This document shows positions 6,194-12,925 of a DNA stretch of 12,925 bases, piece by piece. The notes below the pieces were generated by a model, which was given only the letters and a program-made list of their open reading frames with translations, did not search any database and was not told where the DNA came from. Positions within the stretch are counted from its first letter, which is position 1, and every line of letters starts with the position of its first letter. The position numbers were made by a program, and so were the translations under genes. The DNA comes from Bacteroidota bacterium (lineage in GTDB: Bacteria > Bacteroidota > Ignavibacteria > Ignavibacteriales > Ignavibacteriaceae): positions 1-12,925 of the forward strand of contig JAEXTR010000228.1 in assembly GCA_023406915.1 (NCBI GenBank), in the 5' to 3' direction.

Positions 6194-6916
6194 TTATATC
6201 ATTCCCCGTTCCAGGAGGCTGGTGTAACTGTCACCTGCAATAATCAGATGATCCAGCACCTGGATGCCCAAGATCGTACCGGATTCAACCAGTTTTTTGG
6301 TAACTGCAATATCGCTTGAGGAAGGTTCTGAGTTTCCGCTCGGGTGGTTATGAATCAGCAGAATGCTTTTTGCAGCCTTTCTGATGGCTGCATGGAATAC
6401 CTCCCTGGGGTGCACCAGACTCTGATCCAGAATACCTTCGGTAACACATTCATACCCCGTGATGATATTAGCTGAATTCAGGAACACGACATAGAATTTT
6501 TCTTTTCGCTCATCACGGAGCATTGGCTGGAAAAACTCCGCAATTTGCCCGGGAGTCGTCATTCTTGTATCAATAATATTTCTCTGTTCCAGGGCGTACC
6601 GTTTGCCGAGCTCGAACACAGCAGCCAGTCTGACTGCTTTTGCAGGTCCAATTCCGTTTACACCCCGCAGGTCATTGAGGCTCATGAGGGCAAGGCCGTT
6701 TAATCCGCCGTGATGCTTAACCAATCCTGCGGCAACATCCAGAACGTTTTCACCTTTTGTGCCGGTCTCGAGAATAATGGCAAGGAGCTCAGAAACGCTG
6801 AGGACTTCCGGACCGGACTTCATCATCCGTTCACGGGGGAGTTCCTGTTCTGCAATTTTCTCCTTTAACCGTGTAGGTTTTTCGGATTGTTGAGTTTCGG
6901 AAATGGGTTCAGTCAT
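6194..6916 (-). CDS. radC: RadC-family JAB/MPN domain protein
   Basis: This is a complete 240-residue protein. A helix-hairpin-helix region lies at about 83-106 (LRGVNGIGPAKAVRLAAVFELGKR is centred on it). The RadC JAMM-type metal-binding domain occupies about 115-240. Its motif is complete: Glu172 in V-H-P-R-E-V-F, then H189-N-H191-P-S-G and D202, the pattern expected to hold a zinc ion. Although named for a radiation phenotype in E. coli, that link was later questioned and the biochemical role of RadC is not settled; the metal site suggests a peptidase- or nuclease-like activity. It starts 6 bases after the stop of the exported TPR/binding-fold gene, with no clear ribosome site of its own, so translation is probably coupled. 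It looks like the last gene of the guaA-led block. The length is normal for the family. Confidence 0.95.
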   Translation of the reverse strand: MTEPISETQQSEKPTRLKEKIAEQELPRERMMKSGPEVLSVSELLAIILETGTKGENVLDVAAGLVKHHGGLNGLALMSLNDLRGVNGIGPAKAVRLAAVFELGKRYALEQRNIIDTRMTTPGQIAEFFQPMLRDERKEKFYVVFLNSANIITGYECVTEGILDQSLVHPREVFHAAIRKAAKSILLIHNHPSGNSEPSSSDIAVTKKLVESGTILGIQVLDHLIIAGDSYTSLLERGMI

Positions 6917-6922
6917 TGTAAC

Positions 6923-8626
6923 TCAGTTTGCCCTGAATACATCGATCCGTTCATAAATGCCATCCCGGTACCTGAGGATATTCATAAACCGGTTTGTACG
7001 GCGGGAATCGATGAAGAAGTTCTTCATAATCCCCTTCTTCTCTGTGCCATCAGTAAGGGACTGGAACAGACTGGTCCCGTTCCCGGTTACCGCTGAGGTG
7101 ATCAGGTTGACGGTTTCATACCCGAAGATATTGTTCCTGAGAAACATTGTGCCGTTCTGACCAAAGAAATCTCTGTTCAGGTCGAGATACTGATTATCCT
7201 GCACATCAATGAAGTGATCTGAAGTGAAGTGCACCATCCCTTCAAGTTCGGGTGCAGCATCAATGCCACGCGCCTGGAAAAACTCCTGATTTCCAAATAC
7301 CGGCATGATTAAGCCGTTATTCACCAGTCCGCTCAACAGGTGGGGTATCATTTTCCGTTCGCTTACGGGGGCATAGATACCATCAATTTCACTCTTCCGG
7401 CTGGCAAGAGGCTGCAATTCCTGTGTGATTCCATCATTTGTTGACGGATACACTAATGTGGTGACAACCTTTCCGCCGAGCTTTGTAAATTCGGTAATAA
7501 AATCATCTGCCTGGCTTTTTCCGTTTCCATACTCGGAGTACACAACAGCCAGACTGTATTTCCCCTCAACAAAGTAGATATACTGTGCCATGTTCACTGC
7601 ACGCAGTTCCATGGGGGTATTCGTCTGAATCAGGTTCCCGTACTTCACACTGAGGGCATCATCCGTGGCAGTAGGGGTAAGAACCGGTACATCAGGACGG
7701 GTAAAAGACTGGCAGAACCAGTTCACCTCACTACTATACACAGGACCGATCACCGCATACAAGTTATGCATATTTGTCAGTTCCTGAGCAATCGCTTTTA
7801 CGGAGTCTTCATTCCTGTAGGTATCCCTGATGATGAGGGCAATTTTCTCTGTGGCACTTGCGTTATACCGGTCAACCGCAAATTTAACTCCCAGCAGGAT
7901 ATCGTTTCCGGGGCGTTCCTCACCTTCCTCAGTAAGAGGCAAAACAGCTGCTATTACCTTGGTGAAGAGGGGTGTCTGATCATCAATGGCGTACAGTTTC
8001 ACTGCCTGCTGATGTTCTTCGGTTAAGGGGTACTGATTGATAATCTTTGAAAATTTATCCCTTGCTCCTTCCCTGTCTCCGGTGGTGAGAAGGGACTTAC
8101 CCCAAACAAGATAATAGAAGGGCACGAGATCGGGCTGATCACCTGAGAGAAGCAGAGCCCCAATTTCAGAAGGTGAGTAATGAGCAAGATACAGACGGGT
8201 TAGAGCTTCCTTCACCTCACTCACTTCTTGTTTTGCAATGGTTTCTTTCAGCCTGCCGGTTAACACTGATGCTGCTGAATCATACTTTTTTTCGCGAACC
8301 AGCACTTCAGAGAGCTCAAGTATCCCCTGCTGCCGGTATCCTGATGCGGGATACTCCTGCAGAAAGCGGTTAAAAATTATTTTTGCCTGAGTGTACATTT
8401 CCTGATTCGAGTAGCATTTACCAAGCATCACCATGACGGCGCTTTTATTGGGAAAGTCATCCTCCCGTTCAGCCATTGGTCTCAGGATCAGTGCTGCACC
8501 AACGTAATCTTTCACCTCATACAATCCCGCTGCTTTAACCAGACTGGCACTGTCAGCGACCTGTGCAGTCTGCGCAATGAGCACAATGGGAAGGATGGAT
8601 AATAATAGAAGTAACCTGATTTTCAC
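6923..8626 (-). CDS. Exported TPR plus type-I periplasmic-binding-fold protein, LpoA-like layout
   Basis: The protein has a signal peptide (VKIRLLLLLSILPIVLIAQ), helical TPR-type repeats over about 25-215, and a type-I periplasmic-binding fold over about 222-565. The latter shows VIAAVLPLTEEGE, GVKFAVDRYN, YAVIGPVYSSEV, VPVLTPTATDD and YSLAVVYSEYGNG, as in branched-chain amino-acid receptor proteins (numbering from the upstream GTG at 8632). That order, TPR then binding fold, is the order in LpoA, the activator of PBP1A, but LpoA is a lipoprotein and no lipobox is seen here. No ABC permease or ATPase gene is nearby, arguing against a transport receptor. I chose GTG at 8624-8626 because TGAGG lies five bases ahead; the alternative GTG at 8630-8632 overlaps that site. 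It follows the TPR gene almost directly and precedes radC by 6 bases. Confidence 0.9.
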   Translation of the reverse strand: MKIRLLLLLSILPIVLIAQTAQVADSASLVKAAGLYEVKDYVGAALILRPMAEREDDFPNKSAVMVMLGKCYSNQEMYTQAKIIFNRFLQEYPASGYRQQGILELSEVLVREKKYDSAASVLTGRLKETIAKQEVSEVKEALTRLYLAHYSPSEIGALLLSGDQPDLVPFYYLVWGKSLLTTGDREGARDKFSKIINQYPLTEEHQQAVKLYAIDDQTPLFTKVIAAVLPLTEEGEERPGNDILLGVKFAVDRYNASATEKIALIIRDTYRNEDSVKAIAQELTNMHNLYAVIGPVYSSEVNWFCQSFTRPDVPVLTPTATDDALSVKYGNLIQTNTPMELRAVNMAQYIYFVEGKYSLAVVYSEYGNGKSQADDFITEFTKLGGKVVTTLVYPSTNDGITQELQPLASRKSEIDGIYAPVSERKMIPHLLSGLVNNGLIMPVFGNQEFFQARGIDAAPELEGMVHFTSDHFIDVQDNQYLDLNRDFFGQNGTMFLRNNIFGYETVNLITSAVTGNGTSLFQSLTDGTEKKGIMKNFFIDSRRTNRFMNILRYRDGIYERIDVFRAN

Positions 8627-8631
8627 ACACA

Positions 8632-8636
8632 CCTCA
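8632..8636 (-). promoter_or_regulatory. Ribosome binding site that decides the start of the binding-fold gene
   Basis: Minus-strand TGAGG, which includes the stop codon TGA of the upstream TPR gene, lies five bases before GTG 8626. It would sit on top of a start at 8632. This layout points to coupled translation of the two genes. Confidence 0.55.
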
Positions 8637-9524
8637 TCTGTTCAATTCCAGCAGGGCTGCTGTCAGTTCAGGGTCAGCAGCATTAAACCCAAGTGCCGTA
8701 CGGTAGGCAGTGTCTGCCTCCGCCGTCATATCCAATGCCCGATAGCAGTGTCCCAGCAGTTTATAAAAATTTGCACTAACCTCCCCTTTACTCTGATAGG
8801 AAAGCATCAATTTGAGAAGCTTTTCGTATTCCCCCTGCCGGAGATAGATTTTGGCTGTCCATGCCATAACCTCCGGGATGTACTTCCCTTTTCGCAATGC
8901 CTTCCGGATAGAATCCTCAGCATGAGTAATCATATTGAGTTCATAATGCAACATTGCTTCCAGCAGATGCACATCATAGCTTTTCAGACCTGCAGCCTTT
9001 ACTGCAGTCAGGTATTGTTCAGCCTCCTGGTACTTTTTCAGGTGGATAGTAACACGTGCCAGGAAGAGGTACGCCTGATCATTAAATATCTGATCTTCCC
9101 CGAGCGTTAAAAACTCCTGAAAATCATTATATGCTGCTGTATAATGCTGTTCCTCAAGATTCAGCATCCCTGAATAAAAAACCGTAATCGGGGAATCGGG
9201 TGTTCTGATTTTCTGGATAATGGTGAGACTCTTACTAAACTGTTTTCTTATTGACAGGAAGTCCACCACAAACAGCATCGCTTCAGTATGATCTCCAAAA
9301 CGTGCAATCATATCATCCACCAAACCTGCTGCGTGTTCCTCGCGGTCTGTCCGGGCATACAGGTCAACCAGTCTGCTATAAGCGTGATAATTACCCGGGT
9401 ACTGATCAATCAGACGGGAGTAAACCTGGATTGCGTGGAGCAACTGATCCTGGTCCTCGAAGTCTTTCCCCTTCCTGAGAAGGTGGGCAATTTCATGTTC
9501 ATTGCGCATCAGGGTTATTCCCAT
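8634..9524 (-). CDS. Cytoplasmic TPR-repeat protein
   Basis: This 296-residue protein lacks a signal peptide and membrane segment. It is built almost entirely of helical TPR-like repeats: conserved small and aromatic positions recur about every 34 residues (for example [26 protein letters not shown] at about 31-56, [22 protein letters not shown] at 151-172, [27 protein letters not shown] at 252-278). TPR proteins act as scaffolds, and no catalytic motif is visible. The ATG at 9524 overlaps the guaA stop by 10 bases; Met6 (ATG at 9507-9509) is an alternative that would avoid the overlap, and neither has a good ribosome site. It is tightly coupled to the next gene, which carries TPR repeats with a signal peptide, so the pair could work on either side of the membrane or have arisen together; that is inference. 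Confidence 0.85.
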   Translation of the reverse strand: MGITLMRNEHEIAHLLRKGKDFEDQDQLLHAIQVYSRLIDQYPGNYHAYSRLVDLYARTDREEHAAGLVDDMIARFGDHTEAMLFVVDFLSIRKQFSKSLTIIQKIRTPDSPITVFYSGMLNLEEQHYTAAYNDFQEFLTLGEDQIFNDQAYLFLARVTIHLKKYQEAEQYLTAVKAAGLKSYDVHLLEAMLHYELNMITHAEDSIRKALRKGKYIPEVMAWTAKIYLRQGEYEKLLKLMLSYQSKGEVSANFYKLLGHCYRALDMTAEADTAYRTALGFNAADPELTAALLELNR

Positions 9525-11056
9525 TCAATGGTTGCCGGTGGTTTTGAGGAAATATCATATACAACGCGGTTGATACCAGAAACGCGGTTGCTGATCTTAT
9601 TTGAAACTGATGCAAGAAACTCATGCGGAAAATGGAACCAGTCGGCAGTCATGCCATCGCGCGAAGTGACAGCCCTGAGGGCGAGTACATTCTCATAGGT
9701 ACGGGCATCACCCATTACGCCCACTGTTCTTACAGGAAGCAGCACACTGAACGCCTGCCAGATTTTGTCATACAACCCGGCAGCTTTGATCTCTGCAATA
9801 TAAATATCATCCGCTTCCCTCAAGATATCAAGTTTCTCTTTCGTGATATCGCCCAGTACCCGTACTGCAAGTCCCGGTCCGGGGAATGGGTGCCGTTCAA
9901 GAAAATGTGCAGGAATACCAAGGTCCCTCCCCGCCTTCCGGACTTCATCTTTAAACAGTTCACGAAGCGGCTCAATCAATTGTAGCTGCATATCCTCCGG
10001 CAGTCCGCCTACATTATGATGGCTCTTAATGGTGACCGAAGCCCCTTTTACAGAGACACTTTCAATCACATCGGGGTAAAGTGTACCCTGAACAAGGAAC
10101 TGTACTCCGGAAATTTTTTCTGCCTCTTCCTCAAAGACGTCAATAAAAGTTTTGCCAATGATCTTCCGTTTCATTTCCGGGTCTTCGACCCCTGCCAAAC
10201 GGGTAAGGAAAATTTCTGATGCATCGATATGGGTTATTGAAAGCCCGAGTTCTTCACGCATCATTGCAACAATTTCAACGCTTTCGTTTTTCCTCATCAG
10301 CCCATTATCGATATGGATGCAGTGGAGTCTGTCTCCGATTGCGCGCTTCACGAGCATAGCTGCCACGGTGGAATCCACACCACCGCTGAGAGCACAAATC
10401 ACATTCCCCTCTGAAGCTATGGTCCTGATATCAGCGATACTCTGTTCAATAAAGGCAGCGGGTGTCCATTCCCCCTTACAGCTGCAGATACTGAACAGAA
10501 AATTCTTCAGGATTGTCTTCCCCTCTGCGGTATGTGCTACTTCCGGATGGAACTGCACACCATAAATTTTCCTGACATCATCTGCAATTGCCGCCACGGG
10601 GGTGCTTTCTGAGGTAGCAATGACTTCAAATCCGGGGGGTGCCGCCTCAACAAAATCACCATGACTCATCCAGACTACACTTTCAGAGGGTACACCATGC
10701 AGAAAAGAGGAGGGCTTTGTACGATGCAGGATCGCCCTGCCATATTCACGGTCAACGGCGCTGCTGACAGATCCGCCGAGGTGCTTAGAAGTAAGCTGCA
10801 AACCATAACAGATCCCGAGGACCGGGATGCCGAGCTGGAAGACGACGGGATCAACATCGGGAGCATCCTGATCATACACACTCATCGGACCACCGGACAG
10901 GATAATGCCTGTTGGCGCAATCTGTTTAATCTCTTCGATACTGATGGAGTGAGGGTGGATGAGTGAGAGGATGTTTTCTTCCCTGATGCTGCGGGCAATC
11001 AGCTGGGTATACTGAGAGCCAAAATCGATGATAAGAATTTTTTCGGTTATATTCAT
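9515..11056 (-). CDS. guaA: GMP synthase (glutamine-hydrolysing)
   Basis: This is a complete 513-residue enzyme that converts XMP to GMP using ATP and glutamine, the last step of guanine nucleotide synthesis. It has the class-I glutamine amidotransferase domain first, with nucleophile Cys83 in G-I-C-Y-G, and His170 and Glu172 in GVQFHPE. The ATP-pyrophosphatase domain has its P-loop SGGVDST at 224-230. The C-terminal XMP-binding/dimerisation domain follows, with [14 protein letters not shown] (389-402) and the terminal PPATIEWE. All expected residues are present and the length is normal. The ATG is at 11054-11056 with no clear ribosome site. It leads a tight block (TPR protein, exported TPR/binding-fold protein, radC). 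guaB is not next to it. The 159-base region upstream holds two hairpins but no recognisable purine riboswitch. Confidence 0.98.
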   Translation of the reverse strand: MNITEKILIIDFGSQYTQLIARSIREENILSLIHPHSISIEEIKQIAPTGIILSGGPMSVYDQDAPDVDPVVFQLGIPVLGICYGLQLTSKHLGGSVSSAVDREYGRAILHRTKPSSFLHGVPSESVVWMSHGDFVEAAPPGFEVIATSESTPVAAIADDVRKIYGVQFHPEVAHTAEGKTILKNFLFSICSCKGEWTPAAFIEQSIADIRTIASEGNVICALSGGVDSTVAAMLVKRAIGDRLHCIHIDNGLMRKNESVEIVAMMREELGLSITHIDASEIFLTRLAGVEDPEMKRKIIGKTFIDVFEEEAEKISGVQFLVQGTLYPDVIESVSVKGASVTIKSHHNVGGLPEDMQLQLIEPLRELFKDEVRKAGRDLGIPAHFLERHPFPGPGLAVRVLGDITKEKLDILREADDIYIAEIKAAGLYDKIWQAFSVLLPVRTVGVMGDARTYENVLALRAVTSRDGMTADWFHFPHEFLASVSNKISNRVSGINRVVYDISSKPPATIEWE

Positions 11057-11150
11057 ACAGTGCAGTCAGAGGACGAATCCCTGCCGGGAAGTCCGTGGTT
11101 TTATGAAACAATCAAAACGGTGCGGGCGTGAGCCGGTTATGGGTGATGCT

Positions 11151-11203
11151 GCCAACGGATTATCCGATTGGCGGCAAGCGGTTCCACCCCAAAGCGGAAC
11201 CGC
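11151..11203. other. Two adjacent hairpins between gcvH and guaA
   Basis: Hairpin one pairs GCCAACGGA (11151-11159) with TCCGATTGGC (11163-11172), nine pairs with one bulged A. Hairpin two pairs GCGGTTCC (11178-11185) with GGAACCGC (11196-11203), eight pairs with a ten-base loop. Neither is followed by a T-run on either strand, so these are not ordinary intrinsic terminators. They lie between the gcvH stop and the guaA start and would be transcribed if the two genes share an mRNA. They could be a processing or Rho-related site, a leader element of guaA or a small dispersed repeat. Confidence 0.45.
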
Positions 11204-11215
11204 ATCCGGAAAAAA

Positions 11216-11596
11216 TTATTCGCCGATCAGTTCTTTGTACTGTGCAGGTGTGAGCAGTCCATCAATCTCAGCCTGGTCAGCAATTTCGCAACGGTACATC
11301 CAGCCTGCTTCATAAGGATCACTGTTCACTACTTCAGGGGTATCCTTCAGTGCTTCATTTACTTCCGTCAGTTTGCCGGCACATGGTGCAAACAGGTCAC
11401 TGACAGTTTTCACGGCTTCGATGCTGCCGACGGTTTCACCCGAAGCGAGGTCACGCGGGGTAGTATCAATATCAACAAACACAATGTCACCCAGTTCCTG
11501 GGCAGCATAAGCGGTGATACCAATTGTAGCAACAGTTCCGTCTACGGCTACCCATTCATGTTCTTTTGTATATTTCAGGTTTTCGGGAATAAGCAT
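11216..11596 (-). CDS. gcvH: Glycine cleavage system H protein
   Basis: This 126-residue lipoyl carrier protein shuttles the aminomethyl intermediate between the P, T and L proteins of glycine cleavage. The family start is evident in MLIPENLKYTKEHEWV, and the lipoyl-lysine motif reads S-I-E-A-V-K63-T-V-S-D-L, with Lys63 as the expected lipoylated residue. The rest matches the family: ITAYAAQELGDIVFVDID, a Gly-rich turn before the lysine hairpin, NSDPYEAGWMYR, and a terminal ELIGE. The length is that of typical bacterial H proteins. I chose ATG 11594-11596 because GGAGG lies seven bases ahead and homologous starts fall here; an in-frame ATG at 11620 would add eight unlikely residues. It follows accC by 46 bases without gcvT or gcvP nearby. 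Because H proteins also pass lipoyl groups to other enzymes in some organisms, its separation from the other gcv genes is worth noting. Confidence 0.96.
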   Translation of the reverse strand: MLIPENLKYTKEHEWVAVDGTVATIGITAYAAQELGDIVFVDIDTTPRDLASGETVGSIEAVKTVSDLFAPCAGKLTEVNEALKDTPEVVNSDPYEAGWMYRCEIADQAEIDGLLTPAQYKELIGE

Positions 11597-11603
11597 AGTC
11601 TTG

Positions 11604-11608
11604 CCTCC
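11604..11608 (-). promoter_or_regulatory. Strong ribosome binding site of gcvH
   Basis: GGAGG on the minus strand, seven bases before ATG 11596, fixes the start of gcvH. It lies inside what would be the coding region if the upstream ATG at 11620 were used. Confidence 0.85.
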
Positions 11609-11642
11609 AATCATGGACAATAAAAGAAAAAGTGTCTGAACT

Positions 11643-12925
11643 TTATTTCAGCAGCCCCTCAAGATACGAAGTATCAAAGTTGCCGCTCTGAAAAATCTCA
11701 TCTTCCAGAATCCGCTTATGCAGCGGGATCGTGGTTTTCACGCCTTCAATATGGAACTCATCCAAAGCCCTGATGGCGCGTTTCATAGCAAAATTTCTGT
11801 CGGTACCCCACACGATCAGTTTTCCGATCATGCTGTCATAGTATGGGGGTATTTCGTACGATTGATATACATGGGAATCAATACGAACACCGAATCCACC
11901 GGGAAAGTGAAGCGATTCAACTTTACCGGGTGAAGGTCTGAAACCCTTTTCCGGGTCTTCGGCATTGATTCTGAATTCAAATGCGTGTCCGCGGGGTGGT
12001 TTCGGGAGGATATCCACCGTTTCACCAGCTGCAACACGAATCTGCTGCCTGATCAGGTCAACATCATACACAATTTCTGTAACCGGGTGCTCTACCTGAA
12101 TACGGGTATTCATTTCCATAAAATAGAAGTTGCGGTGCTTATCAACCAAAAATTCAATTGTGCCCGCCCCTTCATACCCGATGGCTTTTGCACCCTTGAT
12201 GGCTGCATCACCCATTCTTTTTCTGAGGTCTTCATCCACCACGGGGGATGGTGACTCCTCGATCAGTTTCTGATGGCGCCTCTGAACGGTACAATCACGC
12301 TCACCATAGTGGTACACATTGCCGAAACTGTCACCCAGTATCTGAATCTCCACATGACGCGGATTTTCAACAAACTTTTCGATGTACATAGAGCCATCGT
12401 TGAAAGATGCCTCGGCTTCAGAGCTAGCAGTCTGAAACGCCTTTTCAAATTCAGCATCCTCCCTGACGATTCTCATACCTTTACCGCCGCCACCGGCAGT
12501 AGCCTTGATAATAACGGGATACCCGATTTCTGAGGCGATCTTTCTTGCCTCCTGCAAATCGGTAATGACGCCATCACTGCCAGGCACAACGGGAACACCG
12601 TTTTCCTTCATGGTCTTTTTGGCAGTTGCCTTATCCCCCATTGCTCTGATCATTTCAGGGGATGCGCCAATGAATTTTATCCCCACTTCACGGCAAATCT
12701 GTGAAAAGTGGGCATTCTCAGAAAGGAAACCATAACCAGGATGAATGGCGTCTGCGCCGGTGATGGTTGCGGCAGAGATAATGGCTGAGACCTTCAGGTA
12801 ACTCTCTCTGCTCGGGGCAGGTCCGATACAGACCGCTTCATCAGCAAATGCTACAGGAAGCGAATTGCGGTCGGCTTCGGAATAGACAGCAACTGTTTTT
12901 ATGCCCAGCTCTTTACATGACCTGA
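11643..12925 (-). CDS. accC: Biotin carboxylase (acetyl-CoA carboxylase subunit), 5' end outside the window
   Basis: The last 426 residues are present and the frame is open to the window edge, starting at [18 protein letters not shown]; about 18 residues (including the usual ILIANRGEIA start) are missing. It carboxylates the biotin of the carrier protein with bicarbonate and ATP, the first half-reaction of acetyl-CoA carboxylase. Visible motifs, numbered in the fragment, are [10 protein letters not shown] (61-70), the ATP-grasp glycine loop GGGGKGM (144-150), HVEIQ (190-194), [11 protein letters not shown] (209-219) and the catalytic [15 protein letters not shown] (269-283, with the arginine matching E. 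coli Arg292). The C-terminal domain is complete, and no biotinyl or carboxyltransferase domain is fused, so this is the stand-alone subunit. An accB gene probably precedes it outside the window. A related carboxylase complex (for example propionyl- or pyruvate-type) cannot be fully excluded. gcvH follows after 46 bases. Confidence 0.96.
   Translation of the reverse strand, partial: RSCKELGIKTVAVYSEADRNSLPVAFADEAVCIGPAPSRESYLKVSAIISAATITGADAIHPGYGFLSENAHFSQICREVGIKFIGASPEMIRAMGDKATAKKTMKENGVPVVPGSDGVITDLQEARKIASEIGYPVIIKATAGGGGKGMRIVREDAEFEKAFQTASSEAEASFNDGSMYIEKFVENPRHVEIQILGDSFGNVYHYGERDCTVQRRHQKLIEESPSPVVDEDLRKRMGDAAIKGAKAIGYEGAGTIEFLVDKHRNFYFMEMNTRIQVEHPVTEIVYDVDLIRQQIRVAAGETVDILPKPPRGHAFEFRINAEDPEKGFRPSPGKVESLHFPGGFGVRIDSHVYQSYEIPPYYDSMIGKLIVWGTDRNFAMKRAIRALDEFHIEGVKTTIPLHKRILEDEIFQSGNFDTSYLEGLLK

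Noticed and set aside
8577..9110. 177-codon open frame on the plus strand across the TPR and binding-fold genes
   Set aside because: It is antisense to two real genes and spans their junction; its composition is not protein-like and nothing homologous is recognised.
11057..11215. Purine-sensing riboswitch ahead of guaA
   Set aside because: The conserved core of purine or PRPP-type riboswitches is not seen; only two simple stems are present.
11597..11620. Longer gcvH start eight codons upstream
   Set aside because: The family begins at the M-x-I-P-E-N-L-K position, and the strong GGAGG would lie inside the coding region if the longer start were used.
11597..11642. Glycine riboswitch ahead of gcvH
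   Set aside because: The gap to accC is only 46 bases, too short for a glycine aptamer, and no such motif is visible.
1..12925. Defence island, CRISPR array, prophage or transposon
   Set aside because: No Cas, restriction, toxin, integrase or transposase sequence, no spaced repeats and no terminal inverted repeats were found. RadC is sometimes linked to mobile elements, but this copy is a normal-length chromosomal form in a housekeeping block.

Overview
The window looks like a chromosomal housekeeping segment of a Gram-negative bacterium, most likely from the Bacteroidota/Chlorobiota (FCB) side, with an Ignavibacteria-like flavour. The clues are several short signal peptides ending in F-A-Q or L-I-A-Q, a lipoprotein with a classical lipobox, a LysM protein of the GDCLW subtype and moderate GC. 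This placement is inference; there is no rRNA or marker tree to support it. I see no transposase, integrase, phage gene, CRISPR array, tRNA or rRNA, and no stretch over 300 bases lacks a gene.

Layout. From the left edge, the minus strand carries a truncated PspC-domain membrane protein (1-450) and a complete MATE-family exporter (585-1943). Divergent from the exporter is the only plus-strand gene (2076-2783), an exported helical protein built from two tandem copies of a 104-residue unit; it ends in a strong intrinsic terminator (2824-2858). Everything to the right is on the minus strand and is transcribed towards the left in three blocks. Block A, from the right edge, is accC (5' end cut by the window), gcvH, guaA, a cytoplasmic TPR protein, an exported TPR plus type-I periplasmic-binding-fold protein, and radC. 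Genes from guaA to radC overlap or nearly touch. Block B is a small coiled-coil lipoprotein and a LysM coiled-coil protein, with their own promoter and a terminator behind them. Block C is a YbeZ-type PhoH ATPase followed 24 bases later by an exported protein of unknown function.

How the genes fit together. Block A mixes core metabolism (biotin carboxylase for fatty-acid synthesis, the lipoyl H protein of glycine cleavage, GMP synthase) with a pair of repeat proteins of unknown job. The second of these has the domain order of LpoA, the outer-membrane activator of a penicillin-binding protein. Block B looks like an abundant envelope module: a lipid-anchored coiled coil and a LysM protein that can bind peptidoglycan. 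Block C links an RNA-associated ATPase to an uncharacterised envelope protein.

I do not see a defence system or other obviously new multi-gene system. The items most worth following up are the 104-residue duplicated histidine-containing protein, the Cys-x-x-Cys placed in a LysM core, the LpoA-like protein, and a dyad symmetry lying on the promoter of the lipoprotein/LysM pair.
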